Shown here piece by piece: positions 31,840 to 40,669 of a DNA stretch of 60,463 nucleotides. Position 1 is the first letter of the stretch, and each line of letters starts with the position of its first letter. The position numbers and the translations under genes are program-made. The DNA comes from an uncultured Bacteroidales bacterium. Its GTDB lineage: Bacteria; Bacteroidota; Bacteroidia; Bacteroidales; Bacteroidaceae. Under the pieces are notes generated by a model. The model had not been told where the DNA came from, did not search any database, and was given only the letters and a program-made list of their open reading frames with translations. Location of the stretch: positions 1 to 60,463 of the forward strand of contig CACZAN010000026.1 of assembly GCA_902779165.1 (NCBI GenBank), in the 5' to 3' direction.

Positions 31840-34047
31840 TCAGCTGATAAAGAGCATTTCGCGATACTTCGGCAGGGGCCAGATCTCGTCGTCGATAATC
31901 AGCTCCAGTTTGTCGGCATGATAGCGGATGTCCTCGATGAGCGGTGCCACGGTATCGTGGTAGGCGATTGCTTTCTCGCGCTCGCTCTCGATGCGGTTGG
32001 CCACCTTTCGGGCTTCGACCAGTTTCTCCACATGTTCGGTGATGTAGCTGGCGTGCTCTGATATCTGCTGGATGAGGTTGATGTTGTTGGCCGATAGGCT
32101 GGAAGCCATCTCGGCGGGGAATATCTGTGCGGTCTTGTGGACGTTGTCGATAAGGGAGCTCTGATAGCGCGTGGCAACAGGGATAATATGGTTCAGGCAG
32201 AGGTCACCGAAGATGCGAGCCTCGATCTGTATCTTCTTTGTGTAGGTCTCCCACTTGATTTCGTTGCGTGCTTCCAGCTCTGCACGATTGAAGACGTGCG
32301 TCTTGCGGAACATCTCAACACTACTTTCGTCTAAATAGCGGTCGATAACCAGCGGACAGGATGCTTCTACATCCAAACCGCGACGGGCAGCTTCCTGCTT
32401 CCATTCTTCGCTGTAGCCATTGCCGTCGAAATGAATGGGTTTGCAGGTTCGGATGTCTTCTCGGACGAGTTTAAGGATAGCCTGCAACTTATCTACGCCC
32501 TGTTCCATTAGAGCATCAACTCTGGTCTTGAAGTCCATGAGCGTTTCTGCGACGGCAGCATTCAAGGCTATCATAGCGCTGGCACAGTTCGCTTCAGAAC
32601 CTACCGCGCGAAATTCGAAGCGGTTGCCGGTGAAGGCAAAGGGCGAAGTGCGGTTGCGGTCGGTGTTGTCGATAAGGAGTTCGGGAATCTGAGGAATATC
32701 GAGATGTACGCCGTGTTTGGTGGCTTTTGAGAACTCTGAGAATTCCGACAGTTCAGCGGATTCCGAGTACTCAATATGCTCCAGCACTTCGCTCAGTTGC
32801 TTGCCGAGGAAACTGGAGATAATGGCAGGCGGTGCCTCGTTGGCCCCTAAACGATGAGCGTTTGTGGCGCTGACGATGCTGGCCTTCAGCAATCCGTTGT
32901 GCTTCCATACGGCCATCAGCGTTTCAACGATGAAGGTGATGAAGCGCAAGTTGTCCAGAGGCGTCTTTCCTGGATTGTGCAGCAGGATTCCAGTATCTGT
33001 CGATAGGCTCCAGTTGTTATGTTTGCCGCTTCCGTTGATGCCGGCAAAGGGCTTCTCGTGGAGCAGACAACGGAAGCCGTGCTTGCGGGCCACCTTCTTC
33101 ATGAGCATCATTAACAGCATGTTATGGTCCACGGCGAGGTTCGTTTCCTCGAAGATAGGAGCCAGCTCAAACTGGTTGGGGGCGCATTCGTTGTGGCGTG
33201 TCTTGCAGGGGATGCCCAGCTCCAGTGCTTGAATCTCCAAATCACGCATGAAGGCTACCACGCGCTCAGGAATGCTTCCGAAGTAGTGATCATCCATTTG
33301 CTGGTTCTTGGCGGAGTCGTGGCCAAGGAGCGTACGTCCCGTCATCACAAGGTCTGGTCGTGCGGCATAAAGTTGTTCGTCTACGAGAAAATACTCCTGC
33401 TCCCAGCCAAGATTCGAGACGACCTTCTTCACGTCGGGATAAAAGAGGCGGGCCACTTCTGTGGCGGCTTTGTCCACAGCGTGAAGGGCTTTTTTCAGGG
33501 GAGCCTTGAAGTCCAATGCCTCGCCGGTATAGGATATGAAGACGGTGGGAATCATCAGCGTGTCGCCAATCACGAAGACGGGGGATGCAGGGTCCCAGGC
33601 AGAGTAGCCACGTGCCTCGAAGGTAGAACGTATGCCGCCTGAGGGGAAGGAACTGGCATCAGGTTCCTGCTGCACCAGCTGTTTTCCCGTGAATTCCTCA
33701 ACCATTCCACCTTTTCCGTCGTGTTCCACAAAGCCGTCGTGTTTCTCTGCTGTGCCTTCTGTTAAGGGCTGGAACCAGTGGGTGATGTGCGTGGCACCCA
33801 GTTCCATAGCCCATCGTTTCATGCCTTCAGCCACAGCGTCGGCCGTTGCCATATCCAGTGTGGCGCCGTTGTCCATCACGTCCACCATTTTCTTGAAGAC
33901 CTCGGTGGGCAGATAGCGCATCATCTTCTGGCGGTTGAAGACATATTTGGCAAAGAACTCCGACGGACGTTCCTTGGGGCTCAATACTTCTACGGGGCGC
34001 TTTTTAAACGCCTCTCCGACGACTTGAAATCTCAGGGTTGATGACAT
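31840..34047 (-). CDS. glnN: Type III glutamine synthetase
   Basis: ATP-dependent ligation of ammonia to glutamate; 735 residues, the size of GSIII, which is much longer than GlnA (about 470) and typical of Bacteroidetes and cyanobacteria. The signature N-terminus SPKERPSEFFAKYVFNRQKMMRYL, then THWFQPLTEGTAEKHD, GGIRSTFEARGYSAWDPASPVF, NQFELAPIFEETN, LLHEKPFAGINGSGKHNNWS and FRAVGSEANCASAMIALNAAVA are all present in order. It is cytoplasmic. The start codon is preceded by ACGATTTG-type short repeats. Confidence 0.97.
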   Translation of the reverse strand: MSSTLRFQVVGEAFKKRPVEVLSPKERPSEFFAKYVFNRQKMMRYLPTEVFKKMVDVMDNGATLDMATADAVAEGMKRWAMELGATHITHWFQPLTEGTAEKHDGFVEHDGKGGMVEEFTGKQLVQQEPDASSFPSGGIRSTFEARGYSAWDPASPVFVIGDTLMIPTVFISYTGEALDFKAPLKKALHAVDKAATEVARLFYPDVKKVVSNLGWEQEYFLVDEQLYAARPDLVMTGRTLLGHDSAKNQQMDDHYFGSIPERVVAFMRDLEIQALELGIPCKTRHNECAPNQFELAPIFEETNLAVDHNMLLMMLMKKVARKHGFRCLLHEKPFAGINGSGKHNNWSLSTDTGILLHNPGKTPLDNLRFITFIVETLMAVWKHNGLLKASIVSATNAHRLGANEAPPAIISSFLGKQLSEVLEHIEYSESAELSEFSEFSKATKHGVHLDIPQIPELLIDNTDRNRTSPFAFTGNRFEFRAVGSEANCASAMIALNAAVAETLMDFKTRVDALMEQGVDKLQAILKLVREDIRTCKPIHFDGNGYSEEWKQEAARRGLDVEASCPLVIDRYLDESSVEMFRKTHVFNRAELEARNEIKWETYTKKIQIEARIFGDLCLNHIIPVATRYQSSLIDNVHKTAQIFPAEMASSLSANNINLIQQISEHASYITEHVEKLVEARKVANRIESEREKAIAYHDTVAPLIEDIRYHADKLELIIDDEIWPLPKYREMLFIS

Positions 34048-34052
34048 ATAGG

Positions 34053-34103
34053 GGATTTTGACGATTTGACGATTTTATGATTATACGATTTGACAATTGC
34101 GCT
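34053..34103. repeat. Degenerate ACGATTTTG-type short repeat
   Basis: GATTTTGACGATTTGACGATTTTATGATTATACGATTTGAC-like units of 8-9 nt lie directly upstream of the glnN ATG on its template side. Confidence 0.6.
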
Positions 34104-34130
34104 ATTTTTCGATTTAGGGGAATTCTCGAA

Positions 34131-35159
34131 TTACCGGATACCTCTTGCATTCAGCGCCTGTTGGTAGCGACGTGCATTCTTCAGGTGGTCTGCATAGGTG
34201 CGCGCAAAATTGTGGGTGCCGCTGAAGTCCTCCTTGGCGCACATATAGAGATAGTCGTGCGACTCGTGGTTCAGCACCGCATCGATACCCGCCACGGATG
34301 GCAATCTGATAGGTCCTGGAGGCAGGCCTTGGTTGCGATAGGTGTTGTAGGGATTATCGATGCGCAGGTGCTCGAGCAGGATGCGGCGCAGGGTGTCGTT
34401 GCCGAGCGCAAACTTTACGGTGGGATCTGCCTGAAGCGGCATTCCGGTGTGCAAACGGTTGAGGTACATTCCCGCCACACGTGGCTTCTCGCCATTATTG
34501 GCAGTCTCTTCGTCCACGATACTGGCCAGCGTTACCACCTCTTCGTGAGTCATCCCCATACGTGTAGCCAAATCATTACGTCCCTTGGCGCTCCAGAAGG
34601 AACGGTTCTCGCGTTGCATACGTTCCATGAATGCTTCCAGCGAGGTATTCCAATAGAGTTCATAAGTGTTGGGGATGAATAATGCAGGCAGCGTAGCCAC
34701 CGTGTAGCCGTAGTTGCTGGCGAAGATAGAGTCGCTGAAAGCGAACGCCACATCTGCGGAGTCCAGCATCAGTTTCTGCGCCATGATGCCTGCCAGTTTT
34801 TCCAATCGTCGCACAGAAGGAATGGTGAAGCGGACAGGAGCCTGCTGCCCATGCTTCAACTTCCGGAATACAGCAAGCATCGATTCTCCAGGCTCTACGG
34901 CATAACGCCCCGTCATGGGTTGGAAATCCGATATCCAGCGGGCTATCGTCCATCCTCTCATGGTCTTGGCCTTGGCAACATCTTTCAACTGTTGCTTAAC
35001 GGAGGCTTCTGTGTCCATCGGACGTATGTAAAGGTAGGTCGTCTCTGAAATCTCAAAGGGGGAACTAATCAGACCTCTCCAACTCCAGAAACCGAAAGCT
35101 AAGGCCACGACGGCGAGTGCGCCGAAGCCCCAGAGTAGGTATTTCCTTGTCTTCTTCAT
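34131..35159 (-). CDS. mltG: Endolytic transglycosylase MltG
   Basis: Inner-membrane lytic transglycosylase that cuts nascent peptidoglycan strands; 342 residues from the ATG at 35159 (MKKTRKYLLWGFGALAVVALAFGF, a single N-terminal membrane helix). A longer frame upstream starts inside the tRNA leader and was rejected. A LysM-like subdomain follows, then the YceG catalytic region with VVTLASIVDEETANNGEKPRVAGMYLNRL (catalytic Glu), MPLQADPTVKFAL, YNTYRNQGLPPGPIRLPS and the end motif THNFARTYADH. It lies about 85 nt downstream of tRNA-Thr on the same strand. Confidence 0.94.
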   Translation of the reverse strand: MKKTRKYLLWGFGALAVVALAFGFWSWRGLISSPFEISETTYLYIRPMDTEASVKQQLKDVAKAKTMRGWTIARWISDFQPMTGRYAVEPGESMLAVFRKLKHGQQAPVRFTIPSVRRLEKLAGIMAQKLMLDSADVAFAFSDSIFASNYGYTVATLPALFIPNTYELYWNTSLEAFMERMQRENRSFWSAKGRNDLATRMGMTHEEVVTLASIVDEETANNGEKPRVAGMYLNRLHTGMPLQADPTVKFALGNDTLRRILLEHLRIDNPYNTYRNQGLPPGPIRLPSVAGIDAVLNHESHDYLYMCAKEDFSGTHNFARTYADHLKNARRYQQALNARGIR

Positions 35160-35244
35160 GTGCGCGCGTGCAAATAAACAATAAGAAACGCAGACACCCA
35201 CAATATGATGGATAATCTGCGGTTTTCTTCTTCACTTTTGCTTC

Positions 35245-35320
<76 letters not shown>

Positions 35321-35344
35321 AAGGCGTTTGCCTGAAATCGGCTG

Positions 35345-35376
35345 CAAAAGTAGTGCATTTCTGTGAACTGACCAAG
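35345..35376 (-). promoter_or_regulatory. Promoter for tRNA-Thr
   Basis: CAAAAGTA (35345-35352) reads TACTTTTG on the minus strand; CTTG 20 nt upstream (35373-35376) is a near match to the -33 TTTG. It ends 25 nt before the tRNA 5' end. Confidence 0.65.
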
Positions 35377-35462
35377 AAACTGGCATGTTTTTTTACTTGT
35401 GAGCCTCATTTTTCTCCGCTTTTCGTCTCATAACAGGCCAAAATGCTACTTTTTTATACCAT

Positions 35463-35518
35463 TCCAAGCAAAAACTTCAAACTTTAAACTCTAAACTTTA
35501 AACTTTTTCCTACCTTTG
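35463..35518 (+). promoter_or_regulatory. serB promoter region with CTTTAAA repeats
   Basis: TACCTTTG (35511-35518) is a consensus -7 box 29 nt before the ATG. The 45 nt before it are AACTTCAAACTTTAAACTCTAAAC-type 7-nt repeats; no exact -33 TTTG is present within them. Confidence 0.6.
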
Positions 35519-35546
35519 CACCACAATTAAACATTTTTCTCCCCTT

Positions 35547-36782
35547 ATGAACGAAGAACTCATCCTTATTCAGATTACCGGTGAGGACCGTCCCGGCCTC
35601 ACCGCTTCCATAATGGAAATCCTCGCCCACTATGGCTGTGATGTGCTTGATATTGGTCAGGCGGATATTCACAACACGCTCTCTCTTGGCATCCTCATCC
35701 GTGTCAGCGAAGAAGCCAGCGGCCATGTGATGAAACATGTACTGTTCAAGACTTCGGAACTCGGAGTGAACGTGCGTTTCTCGCCCACAAGCCGTGAGGA
35801 CTATACAGCGTGGGTGGGGCGTCAGGGCAAGAACCGCTTCATCCTCACCGTCCTCGGCCGTAAGCTCGAGGCTCGCCAGATGGCTGCTGTCGCCAACATC
35901 GTTGCCAAACAGGGCTTCAACATTGATGCCATCAAGCGCCTGACAGGTCGTGTTCCGCTCGATGGTCCCCGCGAGGGGGTTCGGGCCTGCATCGAATTCT
36001 CGCTTCGTGGCGAACCCAAGGACCGCACCGCTTTGCAGGCCGACTTGATGCACCTGAGTTCAGAGATGGAGATCGACTGTTCGCTGCAGCGCGATAATAT
36101 GTTCCGCCGCATGCGCCGCCTTATCTGCTTCGATATGGATTCCACGCTCATCACCACGGAGGTTATCGACGAGTTGGCGATGAGGGCTGGAGTAGGAGAG
36201 CAGGTGAAGGAAATCACGGCTCGGGCTATGCGCGGAGAAATCGACTTCAAGGAGAGCTTTACGGAACGCTGCAAACTTCTTAAGGGACTTGATATCAGCG
36301 TGATGCAGGATATTGCCGAGCACCTGCCCATTACGGAGGGTGCCGACCGTCTGATGTACGTTCTCAAGCGCTATGGCTATAAGATTGCAATCCTCTCCGG
36401 TGGCTTCACGTTCTTTGGTGAGTACCTCCAGAAGCGCTGGGGCATTGACTATGTGTATGCCAATGAACTCGAAGTCGGCGAGGACGGCAAGCTCACGGGT
36501 AACTATGTGGGCGAGGTCGTCGATGGACGTCGCAAGGCCGAGCTCCTGCGACTTATCGCTCAGGTGGAGAAGGTAGATTTGCAGCAGGCCATAGCCGTCG
36601 GCGATGGTGCCAACGACCTCCCGATGTTAGGTGAGGCCGGTTTGGGAATTGCCTTCCACGCCAAGCCGCGCGTGGTGGCCAACGCCAAGCAGAGTATCAA
36701 CACGATAGGTCTTGACGGTGTGCTCTATTTCCTCGGTTTCAAGGATAGTTACCTCGACGAAAAAGCTGGAGGACGTCTATGA
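35547..36782 (+). CDS. serB: Phosphoserine phosphatase with ACT domains
   Basis: Last step of serine synthesis, hydrolysing O-phosphoserine; cytoplasmic, 411 residues. The N-terminus carries tandem ACT-type regulatory domains (LILIQITGEDRPGLTASIMEIL and FILTVLGRKLEARQMAAVANIVAKQGFNID), and the HAD domain has CFDMDSTLITTEVIDELA (DxD nucleophile motif), ILSGGFTFFGEYLQ and AIAVGDGANDLPMLGEAGLGIAFHAKP. The layout matches the SerB2-like, ACT-regulated form. Its stop codon overlaps the next ATG by 4 nt (ATGA), giving a serB-HAD-M15 gene string. Confidence 0.95.
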   Translation: MNEELILIQITGEDRPGLTASIMEILAHYGCDVLDIGQADIHNTLSLGILIRVSEEASGHVMKHVLFKTSELGVNVRFSPTSREDYTAWVGRQGKNRFILTVLGRKLEARQMAAVANIVAKQGFNIDAIKRLTGRVPLDGPREGVRACIEFSLRGEPKDRTALQADLMHLSSEMEIDCSLQRDNMFRRMRRLICFDMDSTLITTEVIDELAMRAGVGEQVKEITARAMRGEIDFKESFTERCKLLKGLDISVMQDIAEHLPITEGADRLMYVLKRYGYKIAILSGGFTFFGEYLQKRWGIDYVYANELEVGEDGKLTGNYVGEVVDGRRKAELLRLIAQVEKVDLQQAIAVGDGANDLPMLGEAGLGIAFHAKPRVVANAKQSINTIGLDGVLYFLGFKDSYLDEKAGGRL

Positions 36783-37405
36783 TCAGGAACATCGCTTTCG
36801 ACTTTGGCGGCGTACTCTTCGACCTCGCCTATGATCATGCCGTAGAGACTTTCAAGGCGATAGGTCTGGAGGATGCCGACCAGCGTTTGGACCGCTATCA
36901 CCAGCGTGGGGTCTTCGAGCTCCTGGAGTCCGGACGTATCGGCGCAGAGGAATTCCTTCTGGAACTCGAAAAACTCTGTCACCGCTCGCTGACGTACGCT
37001 GACGTACTGGGAGCTTGGTTGGGCTACGTCGGTAACCCTATGGACGAGGAGAAACTCCACGTGCTCGATCAGCTGAAGGAAGAGGGTTATCGAACGTTCC
37101 TGCTTTCGAACACCAACCCTTATGTGCAGGCGTGGGCAGAGAGTGCAGACTTCAGCCAGACGCATCGTCCGCTAAGCAGTTATCTTGAAAAATGTTATAC
37201 TTCCTATGAGGTGGGCATCATGAAACCCGATGCCGGAATCTTCGAGTATATGTTGGCTGATGCGGGTATTCTCCCAGAGGAGACCATCTTCCTTGACGAC
37301 AGCCCTGCAAATATTGCTACCGCGGCCTCGTTGGGCATTCATACGCTACTCGTGGAGAAGAACCAGCCCTGGGAGGAGGCCTTGCGAAAATGCCTGAGCG
37401 TATGA
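36779..37405 (+). CDS. HAD family hydrolase (subfamily IA)
   Basis: 208-residue phosphatase-like protein with a helical cap. MIRNIAFDFGGVLFDL supplies the nucleophile DxG variant seen in YihX-type HAD proteins, FLLSNTNPYVQAW motif II, CYTSYEVGIMKPDAGIFEYML motif III (Lys) and ETIFLDDSPANIATAASLGIHTLLV motif IV (DD). YihX acts on alpha-glucose-1-phosphate; the substrate here is not known. It is translationally coupled to serB upstream and the M15 peptidase downstream. Confidence 0.88.
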   Translation: MIRNIAFDFGGVLFDLAYDHAVETFKAIGLEDADQRLDRYHQRGVFELLESGRIGAEEFLLELEKLCHRSLTYADVLGAWLGYVGNPMDEEKLHVLDQLKEEGYRTFLLSNTNPYVQAWAESADFSQTHRPLSSYLEKCYTSYEVGIMKPDAGIFEYMLADAGILPEETIFLDDSPANIATAASLGIHTLLVEKNQPWEEALRKCLSV

Positions 37406-38052
37406 GGCAGTTATTCTGTTCCCTTTTTCTCTTCATGTCTTTGATGACGGTTGCACAGACGGCCACCGACAGCACGTTCCTTGCAACTGCCATTCCAGAT
37501 TCCATCTGGACACGCATGCAGGGGAAGACCTATCATCAGAATGCTTATGTTCAGCGCTCAGACCTCCGGTATCTGAGGCTGCACTACGTGGATTTCGAGG
37601 GGGAAGAAAGGGTAGGAGAGATGGTGTGTAATCGTGCCATCTCCGACGACCTCCTTGATATTTTCCGCCAGCTCTATGAGGCCCGCTATCCCATCGAGCG
37701 GATTCAGTTGCCCGATGATTTCGATGCCGATGACGAACGACAGATGCGCGCCAACAACACCAGCTGCTTCTGCTTTCGGGTCATCAAAGGAAGTACCAAG
37801 CTCTCTGCCCACGCACAGGGGTTGGCGGTGGATCTCAATCCGCTGTATAATCCCTGCGTGAAGACGCGTCGCGACGGTACCCTCTTCATTCAGCCCTCGA
37901 CGGCAGCTCCTTATGTGGACCGCTCTCGCCGTTTCGCTCATAAGATTGATCGTCAGGACTTAGCTTATCGCCTTTTCATTCAGCATGGTTTCAGCTGGGG
38001 TGGCGCCTGGCGCAGCTCCAAGGACTATCAACATTTCGAGAAAGATAAGTGA
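37402..38052 (+). CDS. M15 family D-Ala-D-Ala carboxypeptidase-like protein, exported
   Basis: 216 residues. The start at 37402 (MRQLFCSLFLFMSLMTVAQ) overlaps the HAD stop as ATGA; an ATG 12 nt earlier is possible. The signal peptide ends near TVAQ. The M15_4-type zinc peptidase core shows CFCFRVIKGSTKLSAHAQGLAVDLNPLYNP (HxxxxxxxD zinc site) and DYQHFEK (third ligand His and catalytic region). The family trims cell-wall peptides; whether it cuts D-Ala-D-Ala or L-Ala-D-Glu bonds is not visible. A Cys pair within SCFCF is notable for a periplasmic protein. Confidence 0.85.
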   Translation: MRQLFCSLFLFMSLMTVAQTATDSTFLATAIPDSIWTRMQGKTYHQNAYVQRSDLRYLRLHYVDFEGEERVGEMVCNRAISDDLLDIFRQLYEARYPIERIQLPDDFDADDERQMRANNTSCFCFRVIKGSTKLSAHAQGLAVDLNPLYNPCVKTRRDGTLFIQPSTAAPYVDRSRRFAHKIDRQDLAYRLFIQHGFSWGGAWRSSKDYQHFEKDK

Positions 38053-38227
38053 CCTTCATTCTGCGAAGTCTTGTTACGTAGATTTTAGATATCAATTCCA
38101 CGCTTAAGACGTGAAAAATGATTTCTTTTTGTTCGCAAAGCCGTAGTTAAGATGTCAAATTTACAAATATTCTGCCTTGAAACGAAAAAAATGTCGGAAA
38201 TGTAGTGCTCGTTTTCAATAATATTTG

Positions 38228-38235
38228 TATCTTCG
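38228..38235 (+). promoter_or_regulatory. -7 box for TrpB2 gene
   Basis: TATCTTCG approximates TAnnTTTG, 41 nt before the ATG; no clear -33 box. The preceding 150 nt are A/T-rich and hold no other feature I can name. Confidence 0.45.
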
Positions 38236-38276
38236 CGCCGAAAATTATTTATTCACCTATTAATAAAACACGTTTT

Positions 38277-39641
38277 ATGGAAAAACAGAAACGTTTCTTC
38301 TTGCCCGAGAGCGAGATCCCAACCGAGTGGTACAACATTCAGGCCGACATGGTCAACAAACCCCTTCCCCCCTTGCATCCGGGTACCAAGCAGCCGCTGA
38401 AGGCCGAGGATTTGTTCCCCATCTTCGCCGAAGAGTTGGCACGTCAGGAGATGAACCAGACCGACCCCTGGATTCACATCCCCGAACCCGTGCGAGACAT
38501 GTACAAGTATTACCGTTCCACGCCGCTGGTGCGTGCCTACGGCTTGGAAGAGGCTCTCGGCACTCCCGCTCACATCTACTTCAAGAACGAGAGCGTCAGC
38601 CCTGTGGGCAGCCACAAGCTCAACTCCGCCCTCCCACAGGCGTACTATAATAAGATACAAGGAGTGACCAATGTCACCACCGAGACGGGTGCCGGACAGT
38701 GGGGTGCCGCTCTGAGTTATGCCGCCAAGGTCTTTGGTCTGGAATGCGCCGTATATCAGGTGAAGATCAGCTACAACCAGAAGCCCTATCGCCGCAGCAT
38801 CATGCAAACCTTCGGTGCTACCGTGGAGGCATCTCCCTCCATGTCCACCCGTGCCGGCAAGGACATCATCACCCGCGACCCGATGAACCAGGGTTCTCTC
38901 GGCACCGCCATCTCCGAAGCCATAGAGCTCGCCATGAATACCCCGAACTGTAAATACACGCTGGGCTCCGTGCTTAACCACGTGGCGCTGCATCAGACCG
39001 TAATCGGCCTCGAGGCAGAGAAGCAGATGGCAATGGCCGGCGAATATCCCGACATGGTGATTGCCTGCTTCGGCGGCGGTTCCAACTTCGGTGGCATCGC
39101 CTTCCCCTTCATGCGCCACAACATCCTCGAAGGCAAGAAGACGCAGTTCATCGCTGCCGAGCCCGCATCCTGCCCGAAACTCACCCGCGGACAGTTCCAG
39201 TACGACTTCGGCGACGAGGCAGGCTACACGCCGCTGCTGCCGATGTTCACCCTGGGCCACAACTTCATGCCTGCCAACATCCACGCCGGAGGCCTGCGCT
39301 ACCACGGTGCCGGTGTCATCGTCAGCCAGCTCCTGAAGGACGGCCTGATGAGCGCTGTGGACATCCAGCAACTCGAGAGCTTCGAGGCCGGTACGCTCTT
39401 CGCCCGCGCCGAGGGCATCATCCCCGCTCCTGAGAGCTGCCACGCCATCGCCGCCACCGTCCGCGAAGCCCTGAAGTGCAAGGAGACCGGCGAGGAGAAA
39501 GTCATCCTCTTCAACCTCAGCGGCCACGGACTCATCGATATGAGTGCCTATGACCAGTACCTCTCCGGCAACCTCCAGAACTACGAGGTCACCGACGAGG
39601 ACGTAGCCAAAAACATCGCAAAGCTGGAGAAGGTCATCTGA
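38277..39641 (+). CDS. TrpB2-type tryptophan synthase beta-like protein
   Basis: PLP enzyme of 454 residues that would join serine and indole to make tryptophan. The start IPTEWYNIQADMVNKPLPPLHPGT and length (about 50 longer than TrpB1) mark the TrpB2 branch. ESVSPVGSHKLNSALPQAYY contains the PLP Lys (SHKxN), ETGAGQWGAALS is the TrpB2 form of the catalytic-Glu loop, and CFGGGSNFGGIAFPF is the phosphate-binding Gly loop. No trpA is adjacent, as is usual for TrpB2; it may salvage indole rather than take it from TrpA. A terminator follows at 39690-39732. An in-frame extension upstream crosses the promoter and was rejected. Confidence 0.93.
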   Translation: MEKQKRFFLPESEIPTEWYNIQADMVNKPLPPLHPGTKQPLKAEDLFPIFAEELARQEMNQTDPWIHIPEPVRDMYKYYRSTPLVRAYGLEEALGTPAHIYFKNESVSPVGSHKLNSALPQAYYNKIQGVTNVTTETGAGQWGAALSYAAKVFGLECAVYQVKISYNQKPYRRSIMQTFGATVEASPSMSTRAGKDIITRDPMNQGSLGTAISEAIELAMNTPNCKYTLGSVLNHVALHQTVIGLEAEKQMAMAGEYPDMVIACFGGGSNFGGIAFPFMRHNILEGKKTQFIAAEPASCPKLTRGQFQYDFGDEAGYTPLLPMFTLGHNFMPANIHAGGLRYHGAGVIVSQLLKDGLMSAVDIQQLESFEAGTLFARAEGIIPAPESCHAIAATVREALKCKETGEEKVILFNLSGHGLIDMSAYDQYLSGNLQNYEVTDEDVAKNIAKLEKVI

Positions 39642-39689
39642 GCCTCGCCCCCTCGATAACAGGAGAATCCCCTTCCCCTCGATAACAGC

Positions 39690-39732
39690 AATCCCTGCCG
39701 TGCCATTCCGACACAGCAGGGATTCTCGTTTT
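39690..39732 (+). terminator. Terminator after TrpB2 gene
   Basis: AATCCCTGC (39690-39698) pairs with GCAGGGATT (39716-39724), followed by CTCGTTTT. It lies 48 nt after the stop codon. Two direct CCCCTCGATAACAG copies stand just before it. Confidence 0.75.
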
Positions 39733-39803
39733 CACCTTTAATTCCTCTCGGCACAGAGGTGGTTCCCTCGCCCCTCCCCGCAGAGCGGTCAGGGGGTGGG
39801 TCT

Positions 39804-40313
39804 TTAAGGCTCGGGCTCTTCCTCCCCGCCTTCTCCGCCTTCCTTGGACTTGGGAGTCCAGTCTGCGGTGGTCTCGCCCTTCTTGGCTGCTGCCAGGGCT
39901 GCGGCCTGAGCTGCGCGGGTGGTGGTCTGTTCGAAGTTGGCATCGCGTCGCATGTTCTCGAAGCGCTTGCCGGGAGTGAAGATCAGGTTCAGCTCCTGGA
40001 TGTTGTCCTCGGTGAACTTGTCGATGCTCGTGGCCCCCGTGCTCTTGATGGTCGGTTCCAGACGACCCAGCGCACCCACTTGGATGCTGTAGCCCTGAAG
40101 CAGGAGCTCGCGGATGCACTTCACCATGTCGGTGAGCACGCCCGTCACCGTGCCTTCGGTGTAGGTGCCGTTGTGGGAAATGACGTGTTCGCACAGGTCC
40201 TCGGTCGTGAAGTGACCTGCAAGCTGGATGTTGGCATAGGCCTTCATCGGATCGCCCTCATGGATGGGATTGGGGCGCATCGTGACAGAGTACTGAATTT
40301 TCTTTGCTGCCAT
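39804..40313 (-). CDS. HU-like DNA-binding protein with disordered tail (HU-HIG type)
   Basis: 169 residues. Residues 1-125 match the divergent HU-like domain of Bacteroidales: MAAKKIQYSVTMRPNPIHEGDPMKAYANIQ, then CIRELLLQGYSIQVGALGRLEPTIKS, where a canonical HU has its beta-arm. The tail is Ala- and Lys-rich (AAQAAALAAAKKGE) and then acidic (GGEGGEEEPEP), unlike the basic tail of classical HU. Genes of this type commonly accompany DUF3987/BT4734-like genes, as here 360 nt away, and a smalltalk peptide, which is not found downstream of this copy. It has a near-perfect promoter and a 5' leader of about 100 nt. Confidence 0.85.
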   Translation of the reverse strand: MAAKKIQYSVTMRPNPIHEGDPMKAYANIQLAGHFTTEDLCEHVISHNGTYTEGTVTGVLTDMVKCIRELLLQGYSIQVGALGRLEPTIKSTGATSIDKFTEDNIQELNLIFTPGKRFENMRRDANFEQTTTRAAQAAALAAAKKGETTADWTPKSKEGGEGGEEEPEP

Positions 40314-40416
40314 GGTTGTGATTGTTTTAGATTAATAATTGTTGTTGATTAAGTGTAGATTGTGTGTCGTGTGTGTGGACTTCGGAGGGTCGCGACTTCT
40401 TTATCCTTTCACGTTG

Positions 40417-40448
40417 CAAAGATACGCATTTTTCTTGAATCCACCAAA
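40417..40448 (-). promoter_or_regulatory. Consensus promoter for HU-like gene
   Basis: Read on the minus strand: TTTG (40445-40448), a 20-nt spacer and TATCTTTG (40417-40424). It is an exact match to the Bacteroidetes consensus and lies about 104 nt before the start codon. Confidence 0.85.
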
Positions 40449-40561
40449 TATTTCCCCCCCTTATTTTCATTATTTTGCAAGAATAGCGCAAAATATTTTT
40501 CAGGACAAATTATCGTGCGTTTTTGGTCTCAAATACGCCTCATCCTAAGGGCGAAGTAGTG

Positions 40562-40593
40562 CAAAAGAGAGAGGCAGCTGTCTCACGACAGCC
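40562..40593 (-). terminator. Possible terminator of the DUF3987 operon
   Basis: GCTGTC (40577-40582) pairs with GACAGC (40587-40592), extendable by GG/CC with a bulge. On the minus strand the stem is followed by TCTCTCTTTT. It lies about 80 nt after the DUF3987 stop codon. Confidence 0.45.
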
Positions 40594-40635
40594 ACCCCTC
40601 GACCATAAAACATCTATAACCAAGATAGGAAAAAC

Positions 40636-40660
40636 AAATGCAATGCAATATTGCAATATA
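40636..40660. repeat. ATGCAATGCAATATTGCAAT motif, copy 1
   Basis: A 25-nt sequence containing the palindrome ATATTGCAATAT, 10 nt beyond the DUF3987 stop codon. It recurs inverted at 45792-45813 and direct, with one core change, at 45959-45980. Confidence 0.85.
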
Positions 40661-40669
40661 GCGCGGGGG

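Noticed and set aside
38253-39527. 424-codon open frame antisense to TrpB2
   Set aside because: Composition of repeated His/Val/Gly/Asp with no motif; the opposite strand encodes a complete TrpB2.
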